From an uncultured Porphyromonadaceae bacterium (GTDB taxonomy: Bacteria; Bacteroidota; Bacteroidia; Bacteroidales; Muribaculaceae), in NCBI GenBank assembly GCA_902491625.1, contig CABUIO010000029.1:1-25746 (forward strand): a DNA stretch of 25,746 nucleotides. Direction: 5' to 3'. Both the position numbers and the translations under genes were made by a program. The notes under the pieces were generated by a model. It was given only the letters and a program-made list of their open reading frames with translations. It did not search any database and was not told the origin of the DNA. Shown here piece after piece: positions 16,221 through 24,519 of the stretch (the stretch's first letter is position 1; the number at the start of each line of letters is the position of its first letter).

Positions 16221-16258
16221 CGCCGGGCGGAAAACAATCCTTTTCCGCCCGGCGTTTT
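16221..16258 (+). terminator. intrinsic terminator after the M6 protease
   Basis: A 14-base perfect stem, CGCCGGGCGGAAAA and TTTTCCGCCCGGCG, with a CAATCC loop is followed by TTTTCTG. It separates the protease from the ATPase gene. Confidence 0.9.
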
Positions 16259-16286
16259 CTGTTTTTAACAGTCTCTAAAAAACGAT

Positions 16287-18950
16287 ATGTCACATTCTGA
16301 CTATTTGCCCGGACTGACCTCTGCCGAGGTGGAGGAAAGCTGCAGACTCCATGGTGCCAACGTTCTGACCCCGCCGCCGCGCACGCCGCTGTGGCGCCGT
16401 TTTCTGCAAAAATTCAGCGACCCTCTCATCATAGTGCTCATGATCGCGGGCGTCCTCTCCATCGGCATCTCCTGCTACGAATACTGGGGTCTCCGCGAGG
16501 GAGCTGCCGTGTTCTTCGAGCCTGTCGGCATCTTCATCGCCATACTCCTCGCTACCGGACTCGGTTTTATTTTCGAGGTGAAGGCGGAGAAAGAGTTTGA
16601 GATACTCAACCGCGTCACCGACGACGAGCTTGTCGAGGTGATGCGCGACGGCAATATCACGACAATTCCGCGAAAGGATGTCGTCGTGGGCGACATCGTC
16701 ATACTGAATACAGGCCAGGAGATTCCCGCCGACGGCAATCTGCTGGAGGCCGTGAGGCTGAGTGTCGACGAATCAACTCTCACCGGCGAACCGATGGCTC
16801 ACAAGACGACCGTGGAGGCGGAGTTTGACAGCGACGCTACATATCCCTCAGACCGCGTGCTGCGCGGCACTAAGGTGATGGAAGGTCACGGCGTCATGCG
16901 CGTGGACCGCGTCGGCGACGAGGCGGAATGCGGCAAGGTCTATCGCGCGGCGCAGATCGACGACAATGTCAAGACACCTCTCGGCATTCAGCTCGAACGC
17001 CTTGGCAAGCTCATATCCTACATCTCATATATCGTCGGAGGCATCGTCATTTTCGGGCGTCTGCTGATGTATTTCCTCGACGCTCCGTTTGACTGGATGA
17101 GTTTCGCTGCCTATTTCCTCCAGACTGTGATGATCGCCGTGACGCTTATCGTCGTGGCTGTGCCCGAAGGTCTTCCGATGGCTGTCACACTCTCGCTCGC
17201 CTACTCGATGCGCAGGATGCTCCGTACCAACAACCTTGTCCGCAAACTCCACGCCTGCGAGACGATGGGCGCCACAACCGTGATATGCACCGACAAGACC
17301 GGCACGCTGACGCAGAACCGGATGCAGGTGAGCCATGTCGACTTCTTCGGCGATCCTTCCGACGACATAATCGCCGGAGGAATGGCCGCCAACAGTACGG
17401 CGCAACTCGATTACACCGACCCCGACAAACCGGAGGTCGTGGGCAATCCCACCGAGGGAGCGCTCCTGCTCTGGCTGCTGCATAGAGGCGAGGACTACCG
17501 CGAGATTCGTCGGCGCATGGCCGCACTCAAGGAACTCCCTTTTTCCACAGAGCGGAAATACATGGCCACTCTCGTCCATGACTCCGAAAGCAATCGCGAC
17601 ATCATCTTCCTGAAAGGAGCGCCGGAGATCGTTTATTCCCTCTGCAACGATACATCAGGTCTGACACGTCCCGAGATCGACGCTCTCCTCGCAGGTTATC
17701 AGGCTCAGGCCATGCGTACCCTCGGTTTCGCTTACCGTGAACTTGCTCCCGGCGAATCGCCGGAGAGTGTCGGCGACATGCGTGACCTCAAAGGGGGATT
17801 CCGCTTCGTCGGTGTCGCTGCCATCAGCGATCCGGTGAGACCTGACGTGCCTGACGCCGTGGCAGAGGTGACAGGCGCGGGAATCGGCGTAAAGATCGTG
17901 ACCGGCGACACTCCCGGCACCGCCCGCGAGATCGGACGCCAGATCGGACTCTGGAACGATGCCGTGGACAACGACAGCAATCTTGCAACAGGTCAGGAGA
18001 TCGAAGCCATGTCGGACAAGGAACTGGAGCTGCGCGCCCCGCAGCTTAAGATTATTGCCCGCGCACGTCCGATGGACAAGAAACGCCTTGTAGAGGCTCT
18101 GCAGCGCGACGGCGAGGTAGTGGCCGTGACCGGCGACGGCACCAACGACGCTCCCGCGCTCAAGGCCGCGCAGGTCGGCCTCTCGATGGGCGACGGCACA
18201 TCGGTTGCCAAGGAAGCTTCGGACATAACCATCATCGACAACTCGTTCGCATCCATAGGCCGCGCCGTGATGTGGGGACGATCGCTCTACCGCAACATCC
18301 AGCGCTTCATCCTATTCCAGATGACCGTCAATGTAGTGGCGTGTCTCGTCGTGATGTGCGGCGCCTTCATGGGCACCGAATCCCCCCTTACAGTCACGCA
18401 GATGCTTTGGGTGAACCTTATCATGGATACTTTCGCCGCCATGGCGCTTGCCTCGCTACCTCCGACAAGGAGTGTGATGGCCGACAAACCGCGCTCGCGT
18501 ACCGCGTTCATAATCAGCAGGGATATGTGGCGCTCAATAATTGGCGTAGGCCTCTTCTTCTTCGCCATACTGATTTCGATACTTTACTACCTTGACCACG
18601 TGGACATCCGCTCTCTGTCGCAGATTCCGACAGCCGCATTCGGCGTCGATTCCGGACTGAACAGCTACGAACTCTCGGTGTTCTTCACCATCTTCGTCTT
18701 CCTGCAATTCTGGAACATGTTCAACGCCCGCGCCTTTGCCACCGGAAGGAGCGCTTTCCACTTCAAGGGCTGCGGAGGCTTCGTACTCATTGCCGCCGTG
18801 ATACTCATCGGACAGATCCTTATCGTGCAGATAGGCGGACAATTCTTCAACGTCAGGCCCCTTGCGCCCCTGGACTGGCTGCTGATAATCGCCGGCACCT
18901 CCCCCGTACTCCTCCTCGGCGAACTCCTGCGCCTCTTCCACCGCAAATAA
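16287..18950 (+). CDS. calcium-translocating P-type ATPase (P2B/PMCA type)
   Basis: This 887-residue membrane pump uses ATP to export calcium. The actuator domain has the TGE loop (STLTGEPM). The phosphorylated Asp336 sits in CTDKTGTLTQNRMQV. The P domain ends with VTGDGTNDAPALKAAQVG. Transmembrane segment 4 has VPEGLPMAVTLSLAYSMRRM and segment 6 has WVNLIMDTFAAMALA. The PEGLP plus N-x3-D pair is what single-site, PMCA-like calcium pumps have. The C-terminal membrane block is complete. There is no N-terminal metal-binding domain. The calcium assignment rests on family motifs, not on a test. It stands alone between a strong terminator and the repeat-rich spacer. Confidence 0.92.
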   Translation: MSHSDYLPGLTSAEVEESCRLHGANVLTPPPRTPLWRRFLQKFSDPLIIVLMIAGVLSIGISCYEYWGLREGAAVFFEPVGIFIAILLATGLGFIFEVKAEKEFEILNRVTDDELVEVMRDGNITTIPRKDVVVGDIVILNTGQEIPADGNLLEAVRLSVDESTLTGEPMAHKTTVEAEFDSDATYPSDRVLRGTKVMEGHGVMRVDRVGDEAECGKVYRAAQIDDNVKTPLGIQLERLGKLISYISYIVGGIVIFGRLLMYFLDAPFDWMSFAAYFLQTVMIAVTLIVVAVPEGLPMAVTLSLAYSMRRMLRTNNLVRKLHACETMGATTVICTDKTGTLTQNRMQVSHVDFFGDPSDDIIAGGMAANSTAQLDYTDPDKPEVVGNPTEGALLLWLLHRGEDYREIRRRMAALKELPFSTERKYMATLVHDSESNRDIIFLKGAPEIVYSLCNDTSGLTRPEIDALLAGYQAQAMRTLGFAYRELAPGESPESVGDMRDLKGGFRFVGVAAISDPVRPDVPDAVAEVTGAGIGVKIVTGDTPGTAREIGRQIGLWNDAVDNDSNLATGQEIEAMSDKELELRAPQLKIIARARPMDKKRLVEALQRDGEVVAVTGDGTNDAPALKAAQVGLSMGDGTSVAKEASDITIIDNSFASIGRAVMWGRSLYRNIQRFILFQMTVNVVACLVVMCGAFMGTESPLTVTQMLWVNLIMDTFAAMALASLPPTRSVMADKPRSRTAFIISRDMWRSIIGVGLFFFAILISILYYLDHVDIRSLSQIPTAAFGVDSGLNSYELSVFFTIFVFLQFWNMFNARAFATGRSAFHFKGCGGFVLIAAVILIGQILIVQIGGQFFNVRPLAPLDWLLIIAGTSPVLLLGELLRLFHRK

Positions 18951-18960
18951 CCGCCATGAC

Positions 18961-19003
18961 CCACAACCCCTTGCGGAATTGCTTAACCACGCCAACCCCA
19001 CGA
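18961..19003 (+). repeat. CACAACCCCTTGCGG module, copy 2
   Basis: The order CCACAACCCCTTGCGG, TTGCTTAACCACGCCAACC matches the minus strand at 7268-7327 with few changes. Both copies lie in gene-free spacers. Confidence 0.65.
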
Positions 19004-19081
19004 CCATGTAGGGACGGAAAATTTTGCGCCCGCCGCGTCACACCCACAACTCGGTTTCTGCGTTGCGGCCGCAGCATGGGC

Positions 19082-19308
19082 GCCGCGTCAGCGGCAGCCG
19101 GATCTTAGCCTGTGGTGAGGCGCGCGTCAGCCGCCGAAACCATAGGTGGGCGCGAAAAAACATAATTTGCGCTGCGTAGCTGCGCAACTTCAGCCCGGAT
19201 TGCGGCGCAGCTACGCAGCGCTATAAATGGAGAACACATAAAAACCTATGGTAACGGCGGCTGACGCGCGCCTCACCATAGGCTAACATCTTTTGCCGCT
19301 GACGCGGC
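19082..19308. repeat. 227-bp long inverted repeat (palindromic element)
   Basis: Three nested pairs of arms line up. The outer is GCCGCGTCAGCGGCA (19082-19096) with its complement at 19294-19308. The middle runs about 43 bases from TTAGCCTGTGGTGAGG (19105 on) to ACCATAGGT, paired with 19244-19286 with about three mismatches. The inner is GCGCTGCGTAGCTGCGC (19169-19185) with its exact complement at 19205-19221. The central loop holds CTTCAGCCCGGATTG, which resembles the TTTCAGCCCGGCGATTG of the 37-bp array. It has no coding frame. Confidence 0.9.
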
Positions 19309-19335
19309 ACATGTCACTTAACGACCGCAACTTTT

Positions 19336-19440
19336 TCGGGTCGGTCCTACAGACCTCCTTTTTCCTCATATTGTCCTCTTTCCCGGAGCTTGACCGCTCC
19401 GGGCTATTATCACCTCGGCCTTGGCAGGCCTTTCGTCGCC
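19336..19440. repeat. row of short unlike hairpins
   Basis: Successive small palindromes include GGTCCTACAGACC (19343 on), CCGGAGCTTGACCGCTCCGG (19384 on) and GGCCTTGGCAGGCC (19419 on). Each has different arms but similar size and spacing. They resemble the palindromes in the 37-bp array and near 7489 in layout rather than in sequence. Confidence 0.5.
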
Positions 19441-19481
19441 TGAAAACTGAGTCAAAAGCGCCGGACCGGAGGTTCGGTTGT

Positions 19482-19590
19482 ATTGCCAACCGCGGCCTTC
19501 AGGCCGTGGAAGGAGATCACCCCGGAAAATTAGTCGCGGAGCGACGTCGTGCGGTAGAGACTTTACCACATACGCATCGCTCCGCGACGC
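19482..19590 (-). repeat. dispersed hairpin element, copy B
   Basis: Read on the minus strand, it starts with GTCGCGGAGCGATGCGT and continues in the same order as 5571-5678 through ACCGCACGACGTCGCTCCGC, then CCACGGCCTGAAGGCCGCGG and GGTTGGCAAT. Similarity runs over about 108 bases with a few indels. A further right-end unit, GGCCTGAAGGCCGCGGTTGG, lies in the opposite direction at 19618-19637. Confidence 0.75.
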
Positions 19591-19725
19591 GTTATCTTAT
19601 ATGGCAGCCTGTCCACGGCCTGAAGGCCGCGGTTGGCAACACAGACAGACCTTCGGCCTGTCCCGCTTTTGATTCCACCAAGTAGCCCATAAAGTATTGA
19701 AAATATGACGAATCCATCGGCTACC

Positions 19726-19757
19726 GGCAAAGCAACCGCGCCATCGGTTGCTTTGCC
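19726..19757 (+). repeat. 13-bp stem hairpin
   Basis: GGCAAAGCAACCG (19726-19738) and CGGTTGCTTTGCC (19745-19757) are exact complements around a six-base loop. GAATCCATCGGCTACC just before it matches GAATCCGTCGGCTATC at 7361-7376. There is no T run, so a terminator role is doubtful. Confidence 0.65.
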
Positions 19758-19790
19758 TCGTGGAGACGTTTGCCGTGATGCGGGAAAGAG

Positions 19791-19823
19791 AAACCCCACG
19801 CGGCCGGAATGGTGCGTGGGGTT
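19791..19823 (-). terminator. gpmI terminator
   Basis: On the minus strand CCCCACGC, a 12-base loop and GCGTGGGG are followed by TTTCTCTTT, about 30 bases after the gpmI stop codon. Confidence 0.8.
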
Positions 19824-19850
19824 CGTTATGATTTAACTATGTATCTCGGA

Positions 19851-21362
19851 TCAGTCCTTGATGAGGTCGTGGCCGGTCATCTCGGAGGGCTGGGGAAGTC
19901 CCATGATGTGGAGGATGGAGGGTGCGACGTCGGCAAGGCGTCCGTTCTCTACTGTTGCCTTCGCGTCGTCGCTCACGAAGATGAAGGGCACCGGGTTGAG
20001 CGAGTGGGCGGTGTTGGGTGTGCCGTCGGCATTGACAGCGTTGTCGGCGTTGCCGTGGTCGGCGATGATGATGGCGTCGTAGCCGTGGGCTTTTGCAGCC
20101 TCGATAACGTCGTGGACGCAGTTGTCGATGGTCTCGACAGCTTTCTGGATGGCGGAGTAGACGCCGGTGTGGCCTACCATGTCGCCGTTGGCGAAGTTGA
20201 CGACGATGAAGTCATATTTCTCGGTATCGATGGCTGCGACAAGCTTGTCCTTTACCTCGTAGGCGCTCATCTCGGGCTTGAGGTCGTAGGTGGCTACTTT
20301 GGGAGATGCCACAAGGATGCGGTCCTCGCCCTCGAAGGCAGCCTCGCGTCCGCCGTTGAGGAAGAATGTCACGTGGGCATATTTCTCGGTCTCTGCGATG
20401 TGGAGCTGCTTCTTGCCGTTCTTGGAAAGGTATTCGGCCAAAGTGTTGGTGACGTCCTCTTTGTCGAAAAGGATGTGAACGCCCTTGAACGAGGAGTCGT
20501 AGGGGGTCATGCAATAATACTGAAGTCCGGGAACAGGCTTCATGCCGTCCTCCTCTTTCTGCGTGAGCACCTCGGTAAGCTCCTTGGCGCGGTCGTTGCG
20601 GTAGTTGAAGAAGATGACGCAGTCGTCGGGCTTGATGGTGCCGTCGAATGTGGAGTTGACGATCGGCTTGATGAACTCGTCGGTGACACCCTCGGCATAG
20701 CTCTCCTCGATGGCCTTCACCATGTCGGTCGCGGGCTTGCCCTCACCGTTGACGAGAAGGTCGTATGCCTCTTTGAGGCGGTCCCAGCGGTGGTCGCGGT
20801 CCATGGCGTAGTAGCGGCCGATCACGGAAGCGATCTTTCCGGCGCTCTTTGCGCAGTGATCCTCAAGCTCCTTGACGAATCCGGCACCCGACTTGGGGTC
20901 GGTGTCGCGGCCGTCCATGAAGCAGTGGATGTAGACCTCCTTGAGGCCGTACTCCTTGGCGATGTCGCAGAGGGCGAACACGTGGTTGAGCGAGCTGTGG
21001 ACGCCGCCGGTGCTGACAAGACCCATGAGATGAAGGGGCTTGTTGTTGTCGCGGGCGTAGCTGAATGCGCTGATGATCTCCTTGTTCTTGAGGATCGACT
21101 TGTCGGCAATGGCGCGATTGATCTTCACGAGATCCTGATATACGACACGTCCGGCGCCGATGTTGAGGTGGCCGACTTCGGAATTGCCCATCTGACCGTC
21201 GGGTAGACCGACATTCTCACCGGAAGCCTGAAGCTCCGAGTGGGGATATTTTGCGTTGAGGGAGTCGAGATAAGGTGTCGGGGTGTTGTAGATGGCGTCG
21301 GCCTTGTTGTGTTTGCCGATGCCCCAGCCGTCGAGAATGACGAGGATAGCTTTCTTTGCCAT
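19851..21362 (-). CDS. gpmI: 2,3-bisphosphoglycerate-independent phosphoglycerate mutase
   Basis: GpmI interconverts 3- and 2-phosphoglycerate in glycolysis with two manganese ions. The N-terminal metal site is VILDGWG (Asp11). The phosphorylated serine is Ser61 in LPDGQMGNSEVGH. The FMDGRDTDPKSG and YYAMDRDHRWDR blocks form the phosphotransferase lid. Near the C-terminus, NFANGDMVGHTG and IADHGNADN carry the second set of metal ligands. The length of 503 residues is typical. The ATG at 21362 gives the standard MAKKAILVILDGWG start. It has its own terminator and lies downstream of rpmH. Confidence 0.96.
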   Translation of the reverse strand: MAKKAILVILDGWGIGKHNKADAIYNTPTPYLDSLNAKYPHSELQASGENVGLPDGQMGNSEVGHLNIGAGRVVYQDLVKINRAIADKSILKNKEIISAFSYARDNNKPLHLMGLVSTGGVHSSLNHVFALCDIAKEYGLKEVYIHCFMDGRDTDPKSGAGFVKELEDHCAKSAGKIASVIGRYYAMDRDHRWDRLKEAYDLLVNGEGKPATDMVKAIEESYAEGVTDEFIKPIVNSTFDGTIKPDDCVIFFNYRNDRAKELTEVLTQKEEDGMKPVPGLQYYCMTPYDSSFKGVHILFDKEDVTNTLAEYLSKNGKKQLHIAETEKYAHVTFFLNGGREAAFEGEDRILVASPKVATYDLKPEMSAYEVKDKLVAAIDTEKYDFIVVNFANGDMVGHTGVYSAIQKAVETIDNCVHDVIEAAKAHGYDAIIIADHGNADNAVNADGTPNTAHSLNPVPFIFVSDDAKATVENGRLADVAPSILHIMGLPQPSEMTGHDLIKD

Positions 21363-21480
21363 TTTGATATGATAATAACTGTGGATTGTTGATAATAGAA
21401 CGCGAGAGGGGAGAGGATTGTTTGCCGGAGGGAGGATGACCGGAGGCTACAGCCGGATTGGCGTCCTCCTGTCGGCAATA

Positions 21481-21516
21481 AAGAAAACCCTTCGGGCGCC
21501 GCTGTGCCGGAAGGGA
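21481..21516 (-). terminator. rpmH terminator
   Basis: On the minus strand CCCTTC and GAAGGG arms enclose a GC-rich loop and are followed by TTTTCTTT, between rpmH and gpmI. Confidence 0.7.
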
Positions 21517-21573
21517 TAAGGGGTTTGCCTGCACTCTTTAGAGCTTGGCGGCAAAAAAGTGGGAGGGAATGAA

Positions 21574-21729
21574 TTATTTGCTTGCGATGTGATCGCTGAC
21601 GCTAAGCGATTTGCGACCTTTGGCGCGACGACGGTTGATGACTTTGCGGCCGTCCTTTGTGGCCATTCTCTCGCGGAAACCGTGCTTGTTTACTCTGCGG
21701 CGGTTGGAGGGTTGAAAGGTTCTTTTCAT
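21574..21729 (-). CDS. rpmH: 50S ribosomal protein L34
   Basis: The gene encodes 51 residues beginning MKRTFQPSNRRRVNKHGFRE and ending SLSVSDHIASK. The middle contains RMATKDGRKVINRRRAKGRK, the invariant basic core of L34, which packs against 23S rRNA. The C-terminal tail after GRK is a little longer than in the 44-46-residue enterobacterial protein, as is common in Bacteroidetes. A promoter with both boxes lies at 21831-21862, leaving a leader of about 100 bases. The rnpA and dnaA neighbours seen in many bacteria are not beside it. Confidence 0.95.
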   Translation of the reverse strand: MKRTFQPSNRRRVNKHGFRERMATKDGRKVINRRRAKGRKSLSVSDHIASK

Positions 21730-21830
21730 TGTAGTATGAGCGTTTTTGTTAGTTGGCTATGAGAATGTTACGGCCGGGAGCGGCACGACATGGCGACAGG
21801 CCGCGATGTCTCGTCTCGGCTTTCAGCGTG

Positions 21831-21862
21831 CAAAATTACCAAACAATTCTCACACCACCAAA
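21831..21862 (-). promoter_or_regulatory. rpmH promoter
   Basis: Minus-strand TTTG (21862-21859), a 20-base spacer and TAATTTTG (21838-21831) form a full Bacteroidetes promoter. Confidence 0.75.
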
Positions 21863-21916
21863 CATTTTTCAGAGTTTTTTTGCGACGGCCGGATTTTCAA
21901 TTTGCTGATTTTTTGT

Positions 21917-21924
21917 TAACTTTG
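21917..21924 (+). promoter_or_regulatory. efp promoter -7 box
   Basis: TAACTTTG matches TAnnTTTG. The promoter is divergent from that of rpmH and lies about 95 bases before the efp start. Confidence 0.65.
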
Positions 21925-22019
21925 CAGCCGCATTGGCTGCCACGGTCATCTGTGTGGATGATAGAAGGTTGCCTCAGCCCACGAACATAACAATCACAGC
22001 ATACATTACAAACAGCATT

Positions 22020-22586
22020 ATGATCAACGCTCAAGACATCAAGAACGGCACATGCATCCGCATGGACAACCGTCTGTATTTCTGCATCGAGTTTCTTCAC
22101 GTAAAGCCCGGCAAAGGCAACACCTTCATGCGCACCAAGCTCAAGGATGTGGTCGACGGCCGTGTCATCGAGCGCCGCTTCAACATCGGCGAGAAGCTTG
22201 AGGATGTGCGTGTGGAGCGCCGTCCCTACCAGTACCTCTACAGCGAGGGTGGCGACGACATCTTCATGAACAACGAGACTTTCGAGCAGATCCCCATCAA
22301 CAAGGAACTCGTCACAGGCGCCGACTACATGAAGGAGGGCGACACTGTGGAGGTTGTCAGCGACGCAACTACCGACACCGTGCTCTATGCCGAGATGCCT
22401 ATGAAGACTGTGCTCAAGATCACTTACACCGAGCCGGGCCTCAAGGGCGATACCGCCACAAATACCCTCAAACCCGCAACAGTCGAGACCGGCGCCACAG
22501 TGCGTGTGCCTCTCTTCATCAACGAAGGCGAGCTTATCGAAGTCGACACCCGCGACGGCTCCTACGTCGGCCGTGTAAAAGCCTGA
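22020..22586 (+). CDS. efp: elongation factor P
   Basis: EF-P binds ribosomes stalled at proline runs and helps peptide bond formation. Domain I carries the HVKPGKGNTF loop, whose Lys32 tip corresponds to the modified lysine of E. coli EF-P. Domains II and III follow, with EQIPINKELV and the C-terminal signature containing TNTLKPATVETGATVRVPLF. At 188 residues it is full length. The frame opens upstream at 21933, only a few bases after the promoter box, and its extra 29 residues are unlike the family, so ATG at 22020 is chosen. No modification genes (epmA/epmB) are present in this window. Confidence 0.95.
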   Translation: MINAQDIKNGTCIRMDNRLYFCIEFLHVKPGKGNTFMRTKLKDVVDGRVIERRFNIGEKLEDVRVERRPYQYLYSEGGDDIFMNNETFEQIPINKELVTGADYMKEGDTVEVVSDATTDTVLYAEMPMKTVLKITYTEPGLKGDTATNTLKPATVETGATVRVPLFINEGELIEVDTRDGSYVGRVKA

Positions 22587-22630
22587 TCCTCCATTAGGAC
22601 GATCGGCTCCAGACTTAAATACTCATCAAG

Positions 22631-22661
22631 AGGAGCGGAGCTTTTCAGCCCGCTCCTTTCT
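22631..22661 (+). terminator. efp terminator
   Basis: AGGAGCGG (22631-22638) and CCGCTCCT (22650-22657) form an 8-bp stem followed by TTCTTC, about 45 bases after efp. Confidence 0.75.
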
Positions 22662-22674
22662 TCTTTATAAAGAG

Positions 22675-23712
22675 ATGCCTTCCAAGAGTGCTGAATCCGC
22701 TGCGCGCGGCGAAATCCTTTTTTCCATCATCGTGCCGGTCTACAACCGTCCCGACGAGATGGCCGACCTTCTGCAATCCATGGCCGCTCAGACTGACAAA
22801 GGCTTCGAGGCTGTGGTCGTGGAGGACGGTTCGACTGTGCCGTGCCGTGAGGTGTGCGAACGCTTTGTCGCCGAAGGGCTTGACGTGAGCTACTATTATA
22901 AGGAGAACGAGGGGAGGAGCATCGCCCGCAACCACGGCATGGATCGCGCGCGCGGGTCATATTTTATTTTCGTGGACTCCGACTGCGTGCTTCCGACAGA
23001 TTACATCGCGAGTCTGCGCAAAGCGCTGTCAACGAATTATACCGACTGTTTCGGAGGCCCCGACGCTGCCCATAGCTCCTTTACATCCACGCAGAAGGCA
23101 ATCAACTATTCCATGACATCGTTTCTCACTACCGGCGGAATACGCGGCGGCAAGGTGCAGCTCGAAAAGTTCGTACCCAGAACCTTCAATATGGGCTTTT
23201 CGCGCGAGGTCTACGAGAGCGTGGGCGGATTCCGCGAGATGTTCAGCGAGGATATCGACATGAGCACGCGCATCAGGCTGAACGGCTATGGCATAACGCT
23301 GTTCCGCGACGTCGTGGTCTACCACAAGCGACGCCTCGGCTGGAAGAAATTCTGGCGTCAGGTGCATGTCTTCGGCATGTCGCGCATCACGCTCCGGCTG
23401 CTCTATCCCGACTCCCTGAAGCCTGTCCACACTCTTCCGGCGCTTTTTGTGGTGTCGAATGTCGTGATGGTCATTCTTGCGATCCTTTTCAGCTGGCTTT
23501 GGATCCTCCCTCTTGCCCTCTATCTGCTGGCGGTCTGGATCTCGGCCATCGTGTCGACGCGCAGCTTCACGATCGGATGCAAGGCCGTGCTGGCCAGTGT
23601 GATACAGCTCTGGGGCTACGGCACCGGCTTCATCCGGGCTTTTGTATGGAAGATTCTGCTGCGCAATGGCCGCGACGAGAAACAGGAGATTGAAATGCGT
23701 CGGGGAAAATGA
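22675..23712 (+). CDS. family 2 glycosyltransferase, membrane-associated
   Basis: The protein has a GT-A catalytic domain that transfers a sugar from a nucleotide sugar. FSIIVPVYNRPDEMADLLQS opens the domain, and the acidic VVEDGS binds the nucleotide. The metal-binding DxD motif is FVDSDCVLP (Asp101, Asp103). SEDIDMSTRIRLNGYG holds the likely catalytic ED. Two hydrophobic segments near residues 255-295 and a further one toward 310-325 suggest membrane anchoring, so the acceptor may be a lipid-linked glycan. No other glycan genes are nearby, so the product cannot be guessed. It overlaps the radC-like gene by four bases (ATGA). Confidence 0.88.
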   Translation: MPSKSAESAARGEILFSIIVPVYNRPDEMADLLQSMAAQTDKGFEAVVVEDGSTVPCREVCERFVAEGLDVSYYYKENEGRSIARNHGMDRARGSYFIFVDSDCVLPTDYIASLRKALSTNYTDCFGGPDAAHSSFTSTQKAINYSMTSFLTTGGIRGGKVQLEKFVPRTFNMGFSREVYESVGGFREMFSEDIDMSTRIRLNGYGITLFRDVVVYHKRRLGWKKFWRQVHVFGMSRITLRLLYPDSLKPVHTLPALFVVSNVVMVILAILFSWLWILPLALYLLAVWISAIVSTRSFTIGCKAVLASVIQLWGYGTGFIRAFVWKILLRNGRDEKQEIEMRRGK

Positions 23713-24440
23713 AAGAAGAGAAAATTGACATCGCAGAAGAGGCGCGCCCGCGTTTCCTGAAAATCAAGGATATGGACTCCGACGACACTCCGAGAGAGCG
23801 TGCGGAGAAATATGGAGTCGGCGTGCTCTCAGTGGCCGATCTATGGGCGCTGATCCTGCGCACAGGCATCGTCGGCAAGCCGATCACGGAGCTTTGCCGC
23901 GACATGATGCGCGACAACGACGGCATGCTCACGCGTCTGGAACGTCGCTCGCGTGCCGAGCTGCTCAATATCAAGGGAATGGGACGTCTCAAGGCTTTGC
24001 AGGTCGAGGCTGTGATGGAGCTGATCCGCCGCTACAACAGCGAGGAGCCGGCGCCTAATCCCCGCGTGCTGTCTTCTGCTGACATATTCAGGCTCATGCG
24101 TCCGCGTATCGGGAATCTCACCCACGAAGAAATCTGGGCATTACTGCTCAACCGTCGCCACGAATGCGTAAAATGCATGCAGATGTCCAAAGGAGGTATG
24201 TCTTCTACTGTGTTCGACGTCAGGCTTCTGCTGCGCGAGGCGCTGCTGGAGAACGCCACATCCGTAGCCATCTGCCACAACCATCCATCCGGCACCCGCG
24301 AACCCAGTACGCAGGACGATCAGCTCACACGCAAATGCAAGGAAGCCTGCGCTACGCTCGACATCCGTCTGATCGACCACGTCATCGTCACCAACCACAA
24401 CACCGAATACTACAGCTACTCCGACAAAGGGCGCATGTAG
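23709..24440 (+). CDS. radC: RadC-family JAB-domain protein
   Basis: RadC-type proteins carry a helix-hairpin-helix-like N-terminal part (LLNIKGMGRLKALQVEAVMEL, two segments around residues 85-105) and a C-terminal JAB/MPN+ metalloprotease-like domain. The zinc signature is complete: HNHPSGTREPSTQDD with His190, His192 and Asp203. The family name refers to DNA repair, but its biochemical role is unproven. Length (243 residues) is normal. Overlap with the glycosyltransferase suggests coupled expression. A hairpin lies just behind its stop codon. Confidence 0.92.
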   Translation: MKEEKIDIAEEARPRFLKIKDMDSDDTPRERAEKYGVGVLSVADLWALILRTGIVGKPITELCRDMMRDNDGMLTRLERRSRAELLNIKGMGRLKALQVEAVMELIRRYNSEEPAPNPRVLSSADIFRLMRPRIGNLTHEEIWALLLNRRHECVKCMQMSKGGMSSTVFDVRLLLREALLENATSVAICHNHPSGTREPSTQDDQLTRKCKEACATLDIRLIDHVIVTNHNTEYYSYSDKGRM

Positions 24441-24454
24441 CCATGAAAATAACA

Positions 24455-24486
24455 GCGGTTCCTCCGTATGCTTTCGGAAGAACCGC
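24455..24486. terminator. hairpin between convergent genes
   Basis: GCGGTTC-c-TCCG and CGGA-a-GAACCGC arms (24455-24486) face each other around a short loop, between radC and the small secreted gene on the other strand. T runs on either side are weak. It may act in both directions. Confidence 0.55.
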
Positions 24487-24519
24487 CTCGAAATTGTAGA
24501 CGATTACGTTTTTAACAGT

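Larger units (their letters stand above)
18951..19790. other. gene-free spacer made of hairpins and dispersed repeats
   Basis: I see no protein gene in about 840 bases. In order it holds the CACAACCCCTTGCGG module (18961-19003), a 227-bp palindrome (19082-19308), a run of small hairpins (19336-19440), an inverted copy of the 5571 element (19482-19590), a CCACGGCCTGAAGGCCGCGG unit (19614-19633), and a 13-bp stem hairpin (19726-19757). Short open frames here cross stems and are not supported. Confidence 0.75.

Noticed and set aside
19809..21206. 465-codon open frame on the plus strand
   Set aside because: It is antisense to gpmI, whose motifs are complete. Its Val/Asp/Gly-rich composition is that of a complement of GC-rich coding DNA.
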